A stretch of DNA of 64,000 nucleotides from Pedobacter frigidisoli. Its GTDB lineage: Bacteria; Bacteroidota; Bacteroidia; Sphingobacteriales; Sphingobacteriaceae. The notes beneath the pieces are model-generated. The model saw only the letters and a program-made list of their open reading frames with translations. It did not search any database and was not told the DNA's origin. The stretch covers positions 62,001 through 126,000 of the forward strand of contig NZ_SJSN01000008.1 in assembly GCF_004331675.1 (NCBI RefSeq), read 5' to 3'. Below are positions 27,352 to 35,903 of the stretch, piece after piece. The position numbers and the translations under genes were made by a program. How positions within the stretch are numbered: position 1 is the first letter of the stretch; every line of letters starts with the position of its first letter.

Positions 27352-27983
27352 TTAGCTTAAAAAGCAAGTGATTATGTGCATAAGAGCTATTTTAACTATA
27401 GATGATGAATGGAGGAATATAATTACTCCACCTATTATATTGCCCACATGATGTATCCTGAGAAAGGTTTTGAAAGCTTTCTTATTTTGAATAATAAAAT
27501 CATAGGCTTTTGCATAGTTGCCTTTGTAAGAATCATTCTCTTCAAAGAATACTTCATCTATATATTTTTTATTTATAGGATAAATCAATTCTTTCCAATT
27601 ATAGTAATAACCTATTTTTACGTTTTTGATTTGATCCTTTAATACCTTGAATATAGATGGATAATAACCATCTTGATCATTTTCAACTCCAGGAAGATCA
27701 TGTTTTTCAATGGTCCACGCATTATTAGTAATTCCATGCTCTTCAGGTCCAGAACCCGTAAATGGCTAGTCCAATTTGGTAAAGTTACTGATGGCATTAC
27801 CGGCCTAGTTGTTAGCGATAACGCACCATCTGCGATCATTCTATCTAAATTTAGATGTTTAGCTTTTCTAAATCCTTCAGAACTAAAACCATCCAATCCA
27901 AGTACCAAAATTCGTGTCGGTGTATTTTGTACCTGAGCAAAGTTGCCAATGAGGAGTACTGCAAGGGATAATATAATTTTCAT
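27352..27983 (-). pseudogene. Decayed type I phosphodiesterase / nucleotide pyrophosphatase gene
   Basis: From ATG 27983 a signal peptide (MKIILSLAVLLIGNFAQ) leads into RILVLGLDGFSS...PSVTLPNWTSHL, the start of an alkaline-phosphatase-superfamily phosphodiesterase, with the metal Asp in GLDG and the Thr/Ser nucleophile region. A one-base loss in a T-run near 27768 then shifts frame. In the next frame TGSGPEEHGITNNAW and later GYYYNWKELIYPINKK continue the same family. The frame degrades again past LRIHHV near 27460, and the rest of the enzyme is absent. The gene is therefore truncated and multiply frameshifted. No transposase is visible at its broken end near 27350. Confidence 0.8.
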
Positions 27984-28303
27984 GTTTTTCAAATTAAAAT
28001 TTTTATTAATCACGGTTATAGCGTGTTTTTTACGTTGATTGATTATATTTCGTTTTGATTCGAATCTGATTATTTAATTCACGTGCTATAAAATCTGGCG
28101 CACAGAAATACCATTGACAATCATTTGCTTTATGTACAAATTAAACTTATTGTTGATTTTGATTATGTTAGTTTGGAATTTTTAATAAAAACGATTTGAG
28201 TTTTCATAGGTCATATACTTTAGCGGGGAGCTAAACATAATGTAGTAGAACTGACTAAACCTAAATTTGGGTTTGCTGAGATCGCCAATGAAAATAATTA
28301 ATA

Positions 28304-28415
28304 AATTTAGTGGGTAATCTATGCAGTAATTGATTGTCAAAACAAGATCATGGAGTAAAATAAATAGGGATCCTGTTGAGGATCCCTATTTATTTTACTC
28401 CATACCCACTAAATT
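28304..28415. repeat. Nested perfect inverted repeats in a 506-bp intergenic region
   Basis: The gap 28014-28519 has no gene. It holds a perfect 24-bp stem (28350-28373 with 28380-28403, 6-nt loop TGTTGA) whose core is AAATAGGGATCC / GGATCCCTATTT. An outer perfect 13-bp pair, AATTTAGTGGGTA (28304-28316) and TACCCACTAAATT (28403-28415), encloses it, the right outer arm abutting the right inner arm. The inner stem may terminate the minus-strand gene at 28520. Its length and nesting are unusual for a simple terminator and could mark a small mobile-element remnant. Confidence 0.75.
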
Positions 28416-28519
28416 CAAACCAACTTATTCGGAAACTGACCTTATTTCCAATAAAAATCTACCTCAAATTATTATACCGAAATACAATAACCTTGAGGTT
28501 AGCATATTTTTATAGATTC

Positions 28520-30106
28520 TTATTTTTTTGCTACGATTTTCATAAAGAGTTTAACATCGTCTGAAATGGTTACATCACCAGACTTATCAAAGAGCTTTTC
28601 TGATCTATAATCGATACCCCAATCTGTTCGATTAATAATCAGCGTACCATTTATCACGACAGTTCCGTCCATTCCGTCCTTAAAATACATTTTAGCTGGA
28701 AAAGTAACTGCTTTCGTGCTACCTTCAATGGTCAGGTTCCCAGCAACTTTTATATTTTCACCATTCCCTGTTTCAACTTTAGTAATTGCGAATGTAGAAA
28801 CAGGGAATTTTTTGGTATCAAAAAATTCAGGTAATTTATTGTGTAGAGGTTGATCATCAAATTTTTGTTCAATTGTATTCATGTCGACTTCAACTGCACC
28901 GCCCACTAGATGACTTTTTTCGATCAACAATTCCCCTTTCGATATATTTACGTTCCCGCTACTGGATCCATCACTAACTAACATAGAACCTTCCCATGTA
29001 CCAAGTAGCATAGAACCTTTCCACATTACAACACTCTGCTTCGTATCAATAATATATTTTTTCTGACCTTCTTTATTATAAAAGTCAGTGATTGTATTTT
29101 CATTATAACGATACACTCCTGTCGCATCTCCAAACCAAATACTTCCATCTTTAGCTTCCAACAGCCCCAAAAAAGCCTTTCCTGACTTAATTTCTGTTAC
29201 GGTGGGCCTCTTGCTATACAGGAACTTTGCATCATAACGCGAAAGTGCTTGGACACCCGGATTTGCAGGATTTACTGAGCCGGTAGTCCAGATGTTTCCC
29301 TTTTTATCTTGGATTATAGCATAAGCACCTCTCTCCGATGCTTTAGTGAAAGTACTGCCATCATAACGCCAAAGGCCACCGGTTTGGCTTACTTTAAAGC
29401 CATTGAAACCGCTGAGCCAAATATTGCCTTTGCTATCTTCCATTATACCCCAAACGTCGAGAAAGGGTTCGCCTTTATGGGTTAAAGTGGTAAATTTTTT
29501 ACCGTCATAAACAAAGGCGTCGCCCCTTGTACCAACCCACAATTTTCCTTTTTTATCTTCGATGATTATATTAATATCATTATTCAAATGCCCTTTCTTA
29601 TAAAAAAGCGGGGCGTTCGGAGAGGTAAAATTTCGAAAAGATTTGCCATCGTAACGACTTATTCCATCTCCGGTGCCGAACCAAATAATGCCAGCCTTAT
29701 CTTCATAAACAGACATCACTCGATTATTGGCAAGTCCCTCTGTGGTTGTGAAATGTTGAATGGATTTCCCGTTGTAATAATAAACGCCCGAATCTGTAGA
29801 AGTAAACCAAATATTTCCTCGTCGATCTTCCATGACATCCCAAAAGCGGTGAGAGCCTATTTGACTTGTAAGATTAGTAAAAGATTTTCCATTGTATCGA
29901 AAAACATCGCCAAATGATGAGTTGTTAGGGCCAGCAATCAAAATGGTTCCATTTCTTCCTCTTTTTACATTACGAACCATCATATTAGGTCCTATGTCTT
30001 TAATTTCGGACTTGATGTTATCTTTTGGTGCGTTCGTTTGGTTTTGTCCACATGAAGTGAGAAAAACAAACATTAAAAACAAAGCATGTACGTGTATGTA
30101 TTTCAT
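28520..30106 (-). CDS. Lipoprotein fusing a sensor-type beta-propeller to a YceI domain
   Basis: A 528-residue lipoprotein (signal ends LTSCG). Residues about 50-365 carry repeated two-component-propeller motifs of the form GNIWFTSTDSGVYYYNGK and GIIWFGTGDGISRYDGK, roughly one per 40-50 residues, as in the sensor part of hybrid two-component proteins. Residues about 375-528 match the YceI beta-barrel family (EVDMNTIEQ, HNKLPEFFDTKKFP, GNLTIEGSTKAV, INRTDWGIDYRS), which binds isoprenoid-type lipids. No kinase follows. The divergent neighbour at 30225 is a membrane-bound winged-helix regulator, suggesting an envelope sensing pair. Function is inferred; the two domain calls are firm. Confidence 0.82.
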   Translation of the reverse strand: MKYIHVHALFLMFVFLTSCGQNQTNAPKDNIKSEIKDIGPNMMVRNVKRGRNGTILIAGPNNSSFGDVFRYNGKSFTNLTSQIGSHRFWDVMEDRRGNIWFTSTDSGVYYYNGKSIQHFTTTEGLANNRVMSVYEDKAGIIWFGTGDGISRYDGKSFRNFTSPNAPLFYKKGHLNNDINIIIEDKKGKLWVGTRGDAFVYDGKKFTTLTHKGEPFLDVWGIMEDSKGNIWLSGFNGFKVSQTGGLWRYDGSTFTKASERGAYAIIQDKKGNIWTTGSVNPANPGVQALSRYDAKFLYSKRPTVTEIKSGKAFLGLLEAKDGSIWFGDATGVYRYNENTITDFYNKEGQKKYIIDTKQSVVMWKGSMLLGTWEGSMLVSDGSSSGNVNISKGELLIEKSHLVGGAVEVDMNTIEQKFDDQPLHNKLPEFFDTKKFPVSTFAITKVETGNGENIKVAGNLTIEGSTKAVTFPAKMYFKDGMDGTVVINGTLIINRTDWGIDYRSEKLFDKSGDVTISDDVKLFMKIVAKK

Positions 30107-30224
30107 AATTTTTATTGATTGATCCTATCAGAATTGATTTAGCAAAATTACTTTGATATTTTTTGGCTTGATTGATTTGGATTGTAAAAAAAAATGTAAA
30201 CTTTGTAAATAAAAACTTGACATT

Positions 30225-31115
30225 ATGCATCTTAGTCGAAAGATCCGCACTGGAAAACACAAATACCTATTTGCATTAATTTTACTCTCCTTTGTATCTG
30301 TAGTCTGCGTGGCTTTTAGCATGGAGGGTAGTGACGATTTTGATTTCGCCAAAAAAGAAGTTTTGTTACGCCAAATCGGACATGAAACACTCTTACAGTC
30401 GGGCGACAGTATATCACGTGTACTTCCAGTACAAAAGATTGCCGATAATCAATACCGGATCAAGTTTGAGCATGATTTCACTTTTCAACCCGATTCTCTG
30501 GTGAATACTACGCGACGTTTGTTGGCCAAAGACCCACTCGCAGGTGATTATATTGTTAATGTACTGAACAGCAGCGATGCTAGCGTAGCTTATGGATACG
30601 CAATATCTGAAAACAAAAAAGATGATATTATAGCATGTAAAGGAAGAAAGCAACCCATAGCATCTTACATGATCGACATTAAATTCAAGCCGACAGCCAT
30701 AAACACAACGAAGAATAGATACGTTTTAGCTAGCTTGCCATTTTTAGCATTCGTTGGCTTTATATTTTTGAGATCGGTTAAGCCACAAAGAACTTTGCCT
30801 GCTATTCTGGATAATGAAATGTTTAATTTGGGTTCAGCTTTGTTTGATTCAAAGAATCGTAAGCTTATAATAGATGGAAAAACAATAGACCTCACTGGGA
30901 CTGAAAGCCGTTTATTGCTCATTTTCGCACTGTCTCCCAATGAAACTATAGAGAGAAGCCGACTGCAAAAAGAGATATGGGAAGATGAAGGTATTATTGT
31001 GGGGCGCAGTTTGGATATGTTCATATCAAAGCTCAGAAAAAAATTGGAGTTTGACCCGAACATAAATATTGTTGTTATACGCGGTAAAGGATACAAGCTT
31101 GAGATTGAAGTTTAG
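30225..31115 (+). CDS. Membrane-anchored one-component regulator with OmpR-type winged helix (ToxR-like)
   Basis: This 296-residue protein has two membrane segments (about 14-33 and 167-183) enclosing a periplasmic domain of about 130 residues. A cytoplasmic C-terminal OmpR/PhoB-type winged helix (200-296) follows, with ESRLLLIFALSPNETIERSRL and VGRSLDMFISKLRKKL. Unlike ToxR, the DNA-binding domain is at the C-terminus. There is no receiver domain, so a periplasmic signal would be passed directly across the membrane. The gene diverges from the propeller-YceI lipoprotein gene across 118 bp. A hairpin at 31267-31290 probably ends the transcript. Confidence 0.82.
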   Translation: MHLSRKIRTGKHKYLFALILLSFVSVVCVAFSMEGSDDFDFAKKEVLLRQIGHETLLQSGDSISRVLPVQKIADNQYRIKFEHDFTFQPDSLVNTTRRLLAKDPLAGDYIVNVLNSSDASVAYGYAISENKKDDIIACKGRKQPIASYMIDIKFKPTAINTTKNRYVLASLPFLAFVGFIFLRSVKPQRTLPAILDNEMFNLGSALFDSKNRKLIIDGKTIDLTGTESRLLLIFALSPNETIERSRLQKEIWEDEGIIVGRSLDMFISKLRKKLEFDPNINIVVIRGKGYKLEIEV

Positions 31116-31266
31116 AAATAATCTCCAGCTAAGAACTGATCTTGCTAAAATTTAATTGGGCATTGTAAACAGAATCTCGTGGTTTACAGAAAAACTTATC
31201 CTAATTAGAAATAGAACTAACAAGAACCTCTTGCAAGGATAAATGTAGCGGCTTTAAATAAAAAAA

Positions 31267-31290
31267 CCCTCTTTACTTTCGTAAAAAGGG
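31267..31290 (+). terminator. Hairpin terminator after the membrane regulator gene
   Basis: CCCTCTTTAC and GTAAAAAGGG form a 10-bp stem with one mismatch and a TTTC loop, flanked upstream by an A-run. It lies 150 bp after the stop at 31115. Apart from this and the hairpin at 31503, the 445-bp gap 31116-31560 shows no gene. Confidence 0.45.
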
Positions 31291-31502
31291 GAAGTACCCC
31301 ACGAATGTACTGAAGTAGAACTCGTTTATTAATTAACTTTAATCACCTCACTACCAATTAAATAAATTAATATGTTGATTATTACGTGCGGAAATAATTT
31401 TGTATAGTTAGGCAAAATGTATAACGCAAAAGCTATAATTGCTTGTCTAATTTGTATTAAGCACCAGTGATACTTCCTGAGCAAAAGAGCGTCTGAATGG
31501 AA

Positions 31503-31533
31503 CCTCCAAACCGCAGTTGTTGTGGTTTGGAGG
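31503..31533 (-). terminator. Hairpin terminator downstream of the cupin gene
   Basis: A perfect 10-bp inverted repeat, CCTCCAAACC and GGTTTGGAGG, with an 11-nt loop, lies 27 bp beyond the stop of the cupin gene at 31561. It probably ends the seven-gene minus-strand cluster that starts at 35709. Confidence 0.55.
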
Positions 31534-31560
31534 AAGGTAATAATGACAAACACAAGGAAT

Positions 31561-31968
31561 TTAAATCTGATTGTAATGATCATCATCTACAGGTTCCAAC
31601 CACTCAGGCGTCCCTGCCGTGATTACAATGTGCTCAAACCAGCTATCTTTTGCGGCACCATGCCAGTGTTTGACACCATCATTAATTACGATCACATCTC
31701 CAACTTTCAGGGCTTGCGCAGACTTTCCAAATTCCTGGTACCATCCCTCACCACCGGTTACCATCAAAATTTGAAATCCACCATTATGCCGATGCCAGTT
31801 ATTTCTACAGCCTGGTTCAAAGGAAACATTACCTACGGCCACGCTTATGTTAGGGTCTGCGACTAAAGCATTATAATAACTCTGTCCAATAAAGTATTGA
31901 GCGTATGCATCATTTTTTTCGCCTATTGGGAAAATAATTCCATCTTGTACTTCTTCGTGTTTTGCCAT
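31561..31968 (-). CDS. Cytoplasmic cupin-domain protein
   Basis: A 135-residue single cupin without signal peptide. Cupin motif 1 is visible as CRNNWHRHNGGFQILMVTGGEGWYQ-type sequence split here as NNWHRHNGG and GEGWYQEFG, and motif 2 as VINDGVKHWHGA. The His residues would hold one metal ion. Close relatives are often encoded next to carboxymuconolactone decarboxylases, as here (21 bp upstream). The substrate is unknown. A second, secreted cupin in the same cluster (33469) shares the layout. Confidence 0.85.
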   Translation of the reverse strand: MAKHEEVQDGIIFPIGEKNDAYAQYFIGQSYYNALVADPNISVAVGNVSFEPGCRNNWHRHNGGFQILMVTGGEGWYQEFGKSAQALKVGDVIVINDGVKHWHGAAKDSWFEHIVITAGTPEWLEPVDDDHYNQI

Positions 31969-31989
31969 TGCGTTAAATTTTATTGTATA

Positions 31990-32922
31990 TTAATTTTCGA
32001 TAAAAATTTCATTTACATAAGCCAGTGCATTAAGTGTTCTTGGAAACCCCATATATGGTAAACACTGAGTAATCACGCCAATCAAAGTTGCCTTATTATT
32101 CCCAACATTCTTATTGGCCTGTACATGTGCTTTCACCTGACTATCGGCGCCACCAAGACTGCTTACCATGCTGAGTGTTAACAATTCTCTCGTTTTTAAA
32201 TCAAGCCCGCCACGGGTGTAGAAATCGCCAAAGCAAAATCCAGATAAATAATCTTGTATATGTTTTTGATTTTCAGGCGCATTTGCCCTCATTTTTGGTA
32301 TGAGATCACCAAATATTTCTGTCTGGACAGCAATTCCCTTACTTAAACGAGTTTCTTTCGTTACCGTCTTTTGACTTTGAAGGGGTAGCAAAATGTTATT
32401 TGCTTTAAATGCCTCATTTATTTCATTTACAGCATTCAATGTTTTTGGGAAACCGATATATGGTGCGCACTGGTAAACTGCTTCTTTTATTTCGATGGGC
32501 GTTACTCCAATATTTAGTGCCACAGCAACCTGTGATTTAAGTTGGAGCAAATTTTGGTTTACTGTAAGCACAACTATTGTGGTGAGCTCACGCATCCTAT
32601 TATCGAGTTTGCCCTGTTTATAAACCTCTTTAAAAATGAAACTGTTCATTATTTCCTGAAAATCAGGATCAGTTGCTTCTATGCCATTTATCCCTTCGCC
32701 AAACAACTGTTTAAATTTTTCTTCGCTATTCTCCATACGTGTCATAATAGTTATCTCTTTTATTTTTTGGTTATTGACCTTGCTTTCTAACTTGCCTTTG
32801 GGCTCGTCTGTAGGAGAAATTGCTTCTACTTTCGATTTGACCTGCTGTTTGGTTTCCTGTGAATAAGCAATGCTTATGAATGTAACCAAAGTTAACATTG
32901 TAATTAGCGAAGTTTTTATCAT
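31990..32922 (-). CDS. Exported protein with two carboxymuconolactone decarboxylase (AhpD-like) domains
   Basis: The 310-residue protein starts with a signal peptide (ends SIAYSQ) and contains two tandem CMD domains, about residues 80-170 and 215-305. Both show the RELTTIVVLTVNQN / RELLTLSMVSSLGG helix and a Q-C-x-PYxGFP segment (VYQCAPYIGFPKTLNAV and TQCLPYMGFPRTLNAL). The catalytic CxxC of AhpD is not present; only a single Cys remains in each repeat. Family members act on lactone or peroxide-type substrates. It belongs to the AraC-flanked cluster. Confidence 0.85.
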   Translation of the reverse strand: MIKTSLITMLTLVTFISIAYSQETKQQVKSKVEAISPTDEPKGKLESKVNNQKIKEITIMTRMENSEEKFKQLFGEGINGIEATDPDFQEIMNSFIFKEVYKQGKLDNRMRELTTIVVLTVNQNLLQLKSQVAVALNIGVTPIEIKEAVYQCAPYIGFPKTLNAVNEINEAFKANNILLPLQSQKTVTKETRLSKGIAVQTEIFGDLIPKMRANAPENQKHIQDYLSGFCFGDFYTRGGLDLKTRELLTLSMVSSLGGADSQVKAHVQANKNVGNNKATLIGVITQCLPYMGFPRTLNALAYVNEIFIEN

Positions 32923-32981
32923 TATTTTTCTGTTTTCAATTTTTTTGGCTTAACTGAATTCTTCAATATTCCTTATAATTC

Positions 32982-33466
32982 TTACTGTGATTCGAACCTG
33001 ATATTTACATCTCCAGAACCCAATGCAGCAAAAAGCCCGCTTACATTATCAATCTTACCAAGCCTGGTGTAACTATATGAAGTATTGAAGCCTTTGTAAA
33101 AAAGCACTAAACAGTTATTGCCATACAACATTAGATCCCCAACTTGAATATTCCCTCCCACAGAAGCATTGGTTGGCAAGGTGCTAGTGAAATTATAAAA
33201 TTTCTCGTTCGCGTTGAGATCCTCCATTTTGATACTGAGTGGCAACATTGCCTTGAATGCATTAGCGATTGGTTGTCGTTTAGTGTTGCTGTAAAAACAG
33301 CGGTTCCAACTGTTATCTTCATTTTGCTTCCTGTTGGATTGCTGGTGTTTTCATTAGTATTGTTCTCATTTTCTACTGTTGGCCTAAGATCATTGCCCTT
33401 GCCACAGCTCGATATGCTTGAAGATAAGGAAACGAGCATCATAACGGTTATTAATAGATATTTCAT
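32982..33466 (-). pseudogene. Frameshifted cyclophilin-like-fold lipoprotein gene
   Basis: From 33466 a lipoprotein signal (MKYLLITVMM... SISSCG) is followed by KITVGTAVFTATLNDNQ, the start of a cyclophilin-like fold (Cyclophil_like2). Near 33266 one base is missing. The family sequence continues in the next frame as ANAFKAMLPLSIKMEDLN, then GDLMLYGNNCLVLFYK and YTRLGKIDNVSG, to the stop at 32982. Both halves together make a complete protein of about 160 residues. The rest is well conserved, so the frameshift is either recent or a sequencing error. It lies 2 bp after the cupin gene at 33469. Confidence 0.8.
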
Positions 33467-33468
33467 AT

Positions 33469-33954
33469 TTATTTATGATTACTGTATTCTTCAACGGTTA
33501 CTTTCTGCAACCAGGTTACCATGCCATTTTCTGTCTTTGGCAAGATGTACATTTGTAGCATTCCGGTTTGGGGGCTTGCACCATGCCAATGTTCTACATT
33601 TGGCGGGCACATCACTATGTCGCCTTTTTTGAGGGTCTGTCTTGGCTGCCCTTTTATCTGATGGTAGCCTATTCCATCTGTGATGATCAGGATCTGTCCC
33701 GAGGGATGTATGTGCCAGTTGCTTATAGCTTCAGGCTCAAAATAAACATTTCCCACAACTGTGTTATAAACTGAATCATTTTCTACCAGACCGATGTTCC
33801 AGGCCTTACCTGTAAAATTTTCAGCAGGTCCAATTTCACCTTTCTGAAATATAAAATTCAGTTTATTATTATCTGCCTTACTGGTGATCTGCGCACTACT
33901 ACTAATGCTCAGGAGCACCATTGAAGTAAATGCGATCAACGATAATGTTTTCAT
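33469..33954 (-). CDS. Secreted cupin-domain protein
   Basis: A 161-residue protein with signal peptide (1-21, ending SSSAQ) and one cupin domain. Motif 1 is ISNWHIHPSGQILIITDG and motif 2 is CPPNVEHWHGASP, each with metal-binding His residues. It resembles the cytoplasmic cupin at 31561 but is exported. It lies between the frameshifted cyclophilin-like gene and the hydrolase gene at 33977. Substrate unknown; likely a small-molecule oxygenase, isomerase or binding protein of the cluster. Confidence 0.83.
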   Translation of the reverse strand: MKTLSLIAFTSMVLLSISSSAQITSKADNNKLNFIFQKGEIGPAENFTGKAWNIGLVENDSVYNTVVGNVYFEPEAISNWHIHPSGQILIITDGIGYHQIKGQPRQTLKKGDIVMCPPNVEHWHGASPQTGMLQMYILPKTENGMVTWLQKVTVEEYSNHK

Positions 33955-33976
33955 ATATTTTGATTTTAGGTTATAA

Positions 33977-35047
33977 TTATCTTTTTTCTTTCAGATGCTT
34001 AGCAAAGAAGGCTTCCAGCTTATCGAATGGGATCAGGTCGGTTTTGTCGTAAAGATCTACGTGTCCTGCATTCGGAACGATGACCAGTTCTTTTGGCTGG
34101 CCTGCACGTTTGTAGGCATCTTCACTAAATTCCCTGGAGTGGGCCTTATCTCCAGTAATGAACAACATCGGACGGGGGGAAATGGTTTCTATGTCATTGA
34201 ACGGGTAAAAGTTGTTGAACTTTGTATTACTGCTCAGTGTAGGGTGTGTGGTATTTGCTGGCGAACCGCTTTTTGGGGTATATTCGCCTCTTGAGGTGCG
34301 ATAGAATTCATAGAATTCACGCTGTATCGGATGGGTATTTTCATCTAGCTTGTGGGTAGTTCCACCTGTATATTTGATCTCGCCACCAGAAAATTCAACA
34401 TATCGCTGTTCTGCAGCCTCTGCCTGATTTTTCTTGCGTTGTTCAAGGGTTTGCGAATGGTTCAGGGCATTGCGGCTGGCAGAACCCATATCGTACATGC
34501 TTACTGTTGCTATGGCTTTCATCCTGGGATCGATCTTGGCCGCACTGATCACAAAGCTTCCACTTCCGCAAATGCCGATAATCCCAATATTATTCCTGTC
34601 TACAAATGGCCTTGTGCCCAAAAAGTCTACTGCCGCACTAAAATCTTCAGCATACATATCTGGCAAAACCGCGTTGCGGGGTTCGCCCTCACTTTCGCCC
34701 CAGAAAGACAGGTCGATTGCCAAAGTGATAAAGTCTCTGTCTGCCATATTCGAAGCATATACATCGGCACTTTGTTCCTTTACTGCCCCCATCGGGTGGC
34801 CGACAATAATTGCGGGGTTCTTTGTCTTTCTGTCCATGTTGTTGGGGATAAATAGATGCCCTGCAACTGCCATCTGATATTGGTTCTTGAACGTAACCGC
34901 GTATATGGTTACCTTATCGCTTACCTTAAAAGTAGAATATTTTTTTCCTGATATTTCTTTCATCTGTACCGAATTTGATGTTGATTGTGCGCTTACGGTA
35001 ACATAAGAAAGAACTGTAGTTAGCGCAATAAGAATTGATTTTTTCAT
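33977..35047 (-). CDS. Exported alpha/beta hydrolase of the dienelactone-hydrolase type
   Basis: ATG 35047 is chosen because it starts a standard signal peptide (MKKSILIALTTVLSYVTVSAQ); the in-frame extension upstream adds 17 residues without support. The mature part is an alpha/beta hydrolase with the nucleophile elbow GICGSG, where Cys replaces the usual Ser as in dienelactone hydrolase. The acid/His pair is probably in FITGDKAHSREF and NAGHVDLYD. The usual role is cleavage of lactones or esters. It is in the AraC-flanked cluster with cupins and a CMD protein, which supports a small-molecule or lactone pathway. Confidence 0.82.
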   Translation of the reverse strand: MKKSILIALTTVLSYVTVSAQSTSNSVQMKEISGKKYSTFKVSDKVTIYAVTFKNQYQMAVAGHLFIPNNMDRKTKNPAIIVGHPMGAVKEQSADVYASNMADRDFITLAIDLSFWGESEGEPRNAVLPDMYAEDFSAAVDFLGTRPFVDRNNIGIIGICGSGSFVISAAKIDPRMKAIATVSMYDMGSASRNALNHSQTLEQRKKNQAEAAEQRYVEFSGGEIKYTGGTTHKLDENTHPIQREFYEFYRTSRGEYTPKSGSPANTTHPTLSSNTKFNNFYPFNDIETISPRPMLFITGDKAHSREFSEDAYKRAGQPKELVIVPNAGHVDLYDKTDLIPFDKLEAFFAKHLKEKR

Positions 35048-35136
35048 TGAATATAATTTTGTTTTTAATGGTAATGAAGCTAACATGAGCATATTCATCT
35101 CGGTTTGTGAGTGGTATACTCATGTTGGTTTCATGT

Positions 35137-35709
35137 TTAAATGTTTTTAATAAATTTTGCTGGAACCCCTCCGACAATTGTATCTGGAGCAACGTCCCTT
35201 GAGACAACGGCTCCAGCTGCAACGACCGCATTTTCTCCAATGGTAACCCCTGGTAGTATAGTTGCTCCAGCACCAATCCAAGCGTTTCGCTTGATAATAA
35301 TGGGTTTTGTAATCAGGGTACGCCTATCTGCTGGATCCAATGGATGGTTTTCGGTTACCAAGTTAACCCTTGGCCCGATCAGTACATCATCTTCAATGGT
35401 GATACTGCCCATATCGAGAAATGAACAGGCATGATTGATGAAAACGTTCTTTCCTATATTGGTAAACTTTCCGAAGTTGGTGTAAAAGGGGGTGAATATG
35501 GTTGTGCTCTCATCAATTCTGGCGCTAATGATATCGCTAAGCATACTGCGCACTGAATGGATATCAGTTGCAGCATTGAGCAGCTGCGAGATTTTCATCG
35601 TTCTATCAACAACCTCACTTATCCTGTAGTATTCAGGGTCGTTAAACCTAATGGGTTCGCCAGATTTTAACCTATCTAAAATATCTTCTTGCTCAACTGC
35701 TATATTCAT
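35137..35709 (-). CDS. Left-handed beta-helix O-acetyltransferase (maltose/galactoside acetyltransferase type)
   Basis: ATG 35709 is preferred to an upstream TTG at 35718, giving 190 residues. The N-terminal helical cap (residues 1-55) and hexapeptide-repeat beta-helix (from FTNIGKNVFINHACSFLDMG to AAGAVVSRDVAPDT) match the MAT/GAT group. The catalytic His is in TENHPLDP. It would transfer acetyl from acetyl-CoA to a sugar or similar hydroxyl group in the cytoplasm. It is the first gene of the cluster divergent from the AraC regulator. Confidence 0.87.
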   Translation of the reverse strand: MNIAVEQEDILDRLKSGEPIRFNDPEYYRISEVVDRTMKISQLLNAATDIHSVRSMLSDIISARIDESTTIFTPFYTNFGKFTNIGKNVFINHACSFLDMGSITIEDDVLIGPRVNLVTENHPLDPADRRTLITKPIIIKRNAWIGAGATILPGVTIGENAVVAAGAVVSRDVAPDTIVGGVPAKFIKNI

Positions 35710-35903
35710 AATTATCAACTTTAAATTTTATGTACCGTTCTGGGTGCGCTTGCCTTACCCAAAATCTATAATGCAAATATCGGTAGTGGGGCTGGCTTAC
35801 GTTTTATACAGAATACTGTTTTGTTTACCACTTTTACTGATTCGACGCCAAGGCTGAGCAACAAGGGTTCATTTTTCCTAAATTTGAATTATAAAACAAC
35901 GAT

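Noticed and set aside
31329..31586. Hydrophobic 85-residue minus-strand frame
   Set aside because: It spans the hairpin at 31503-31533 and the end of the cupin gene, and is explained by AT-rich noncoding DNA.
34352..34877. Two long overlapping plus-strand frames inside the hydrolase gene
   Set aside because: Both are antisense to the supported hydrolase and have no family features.
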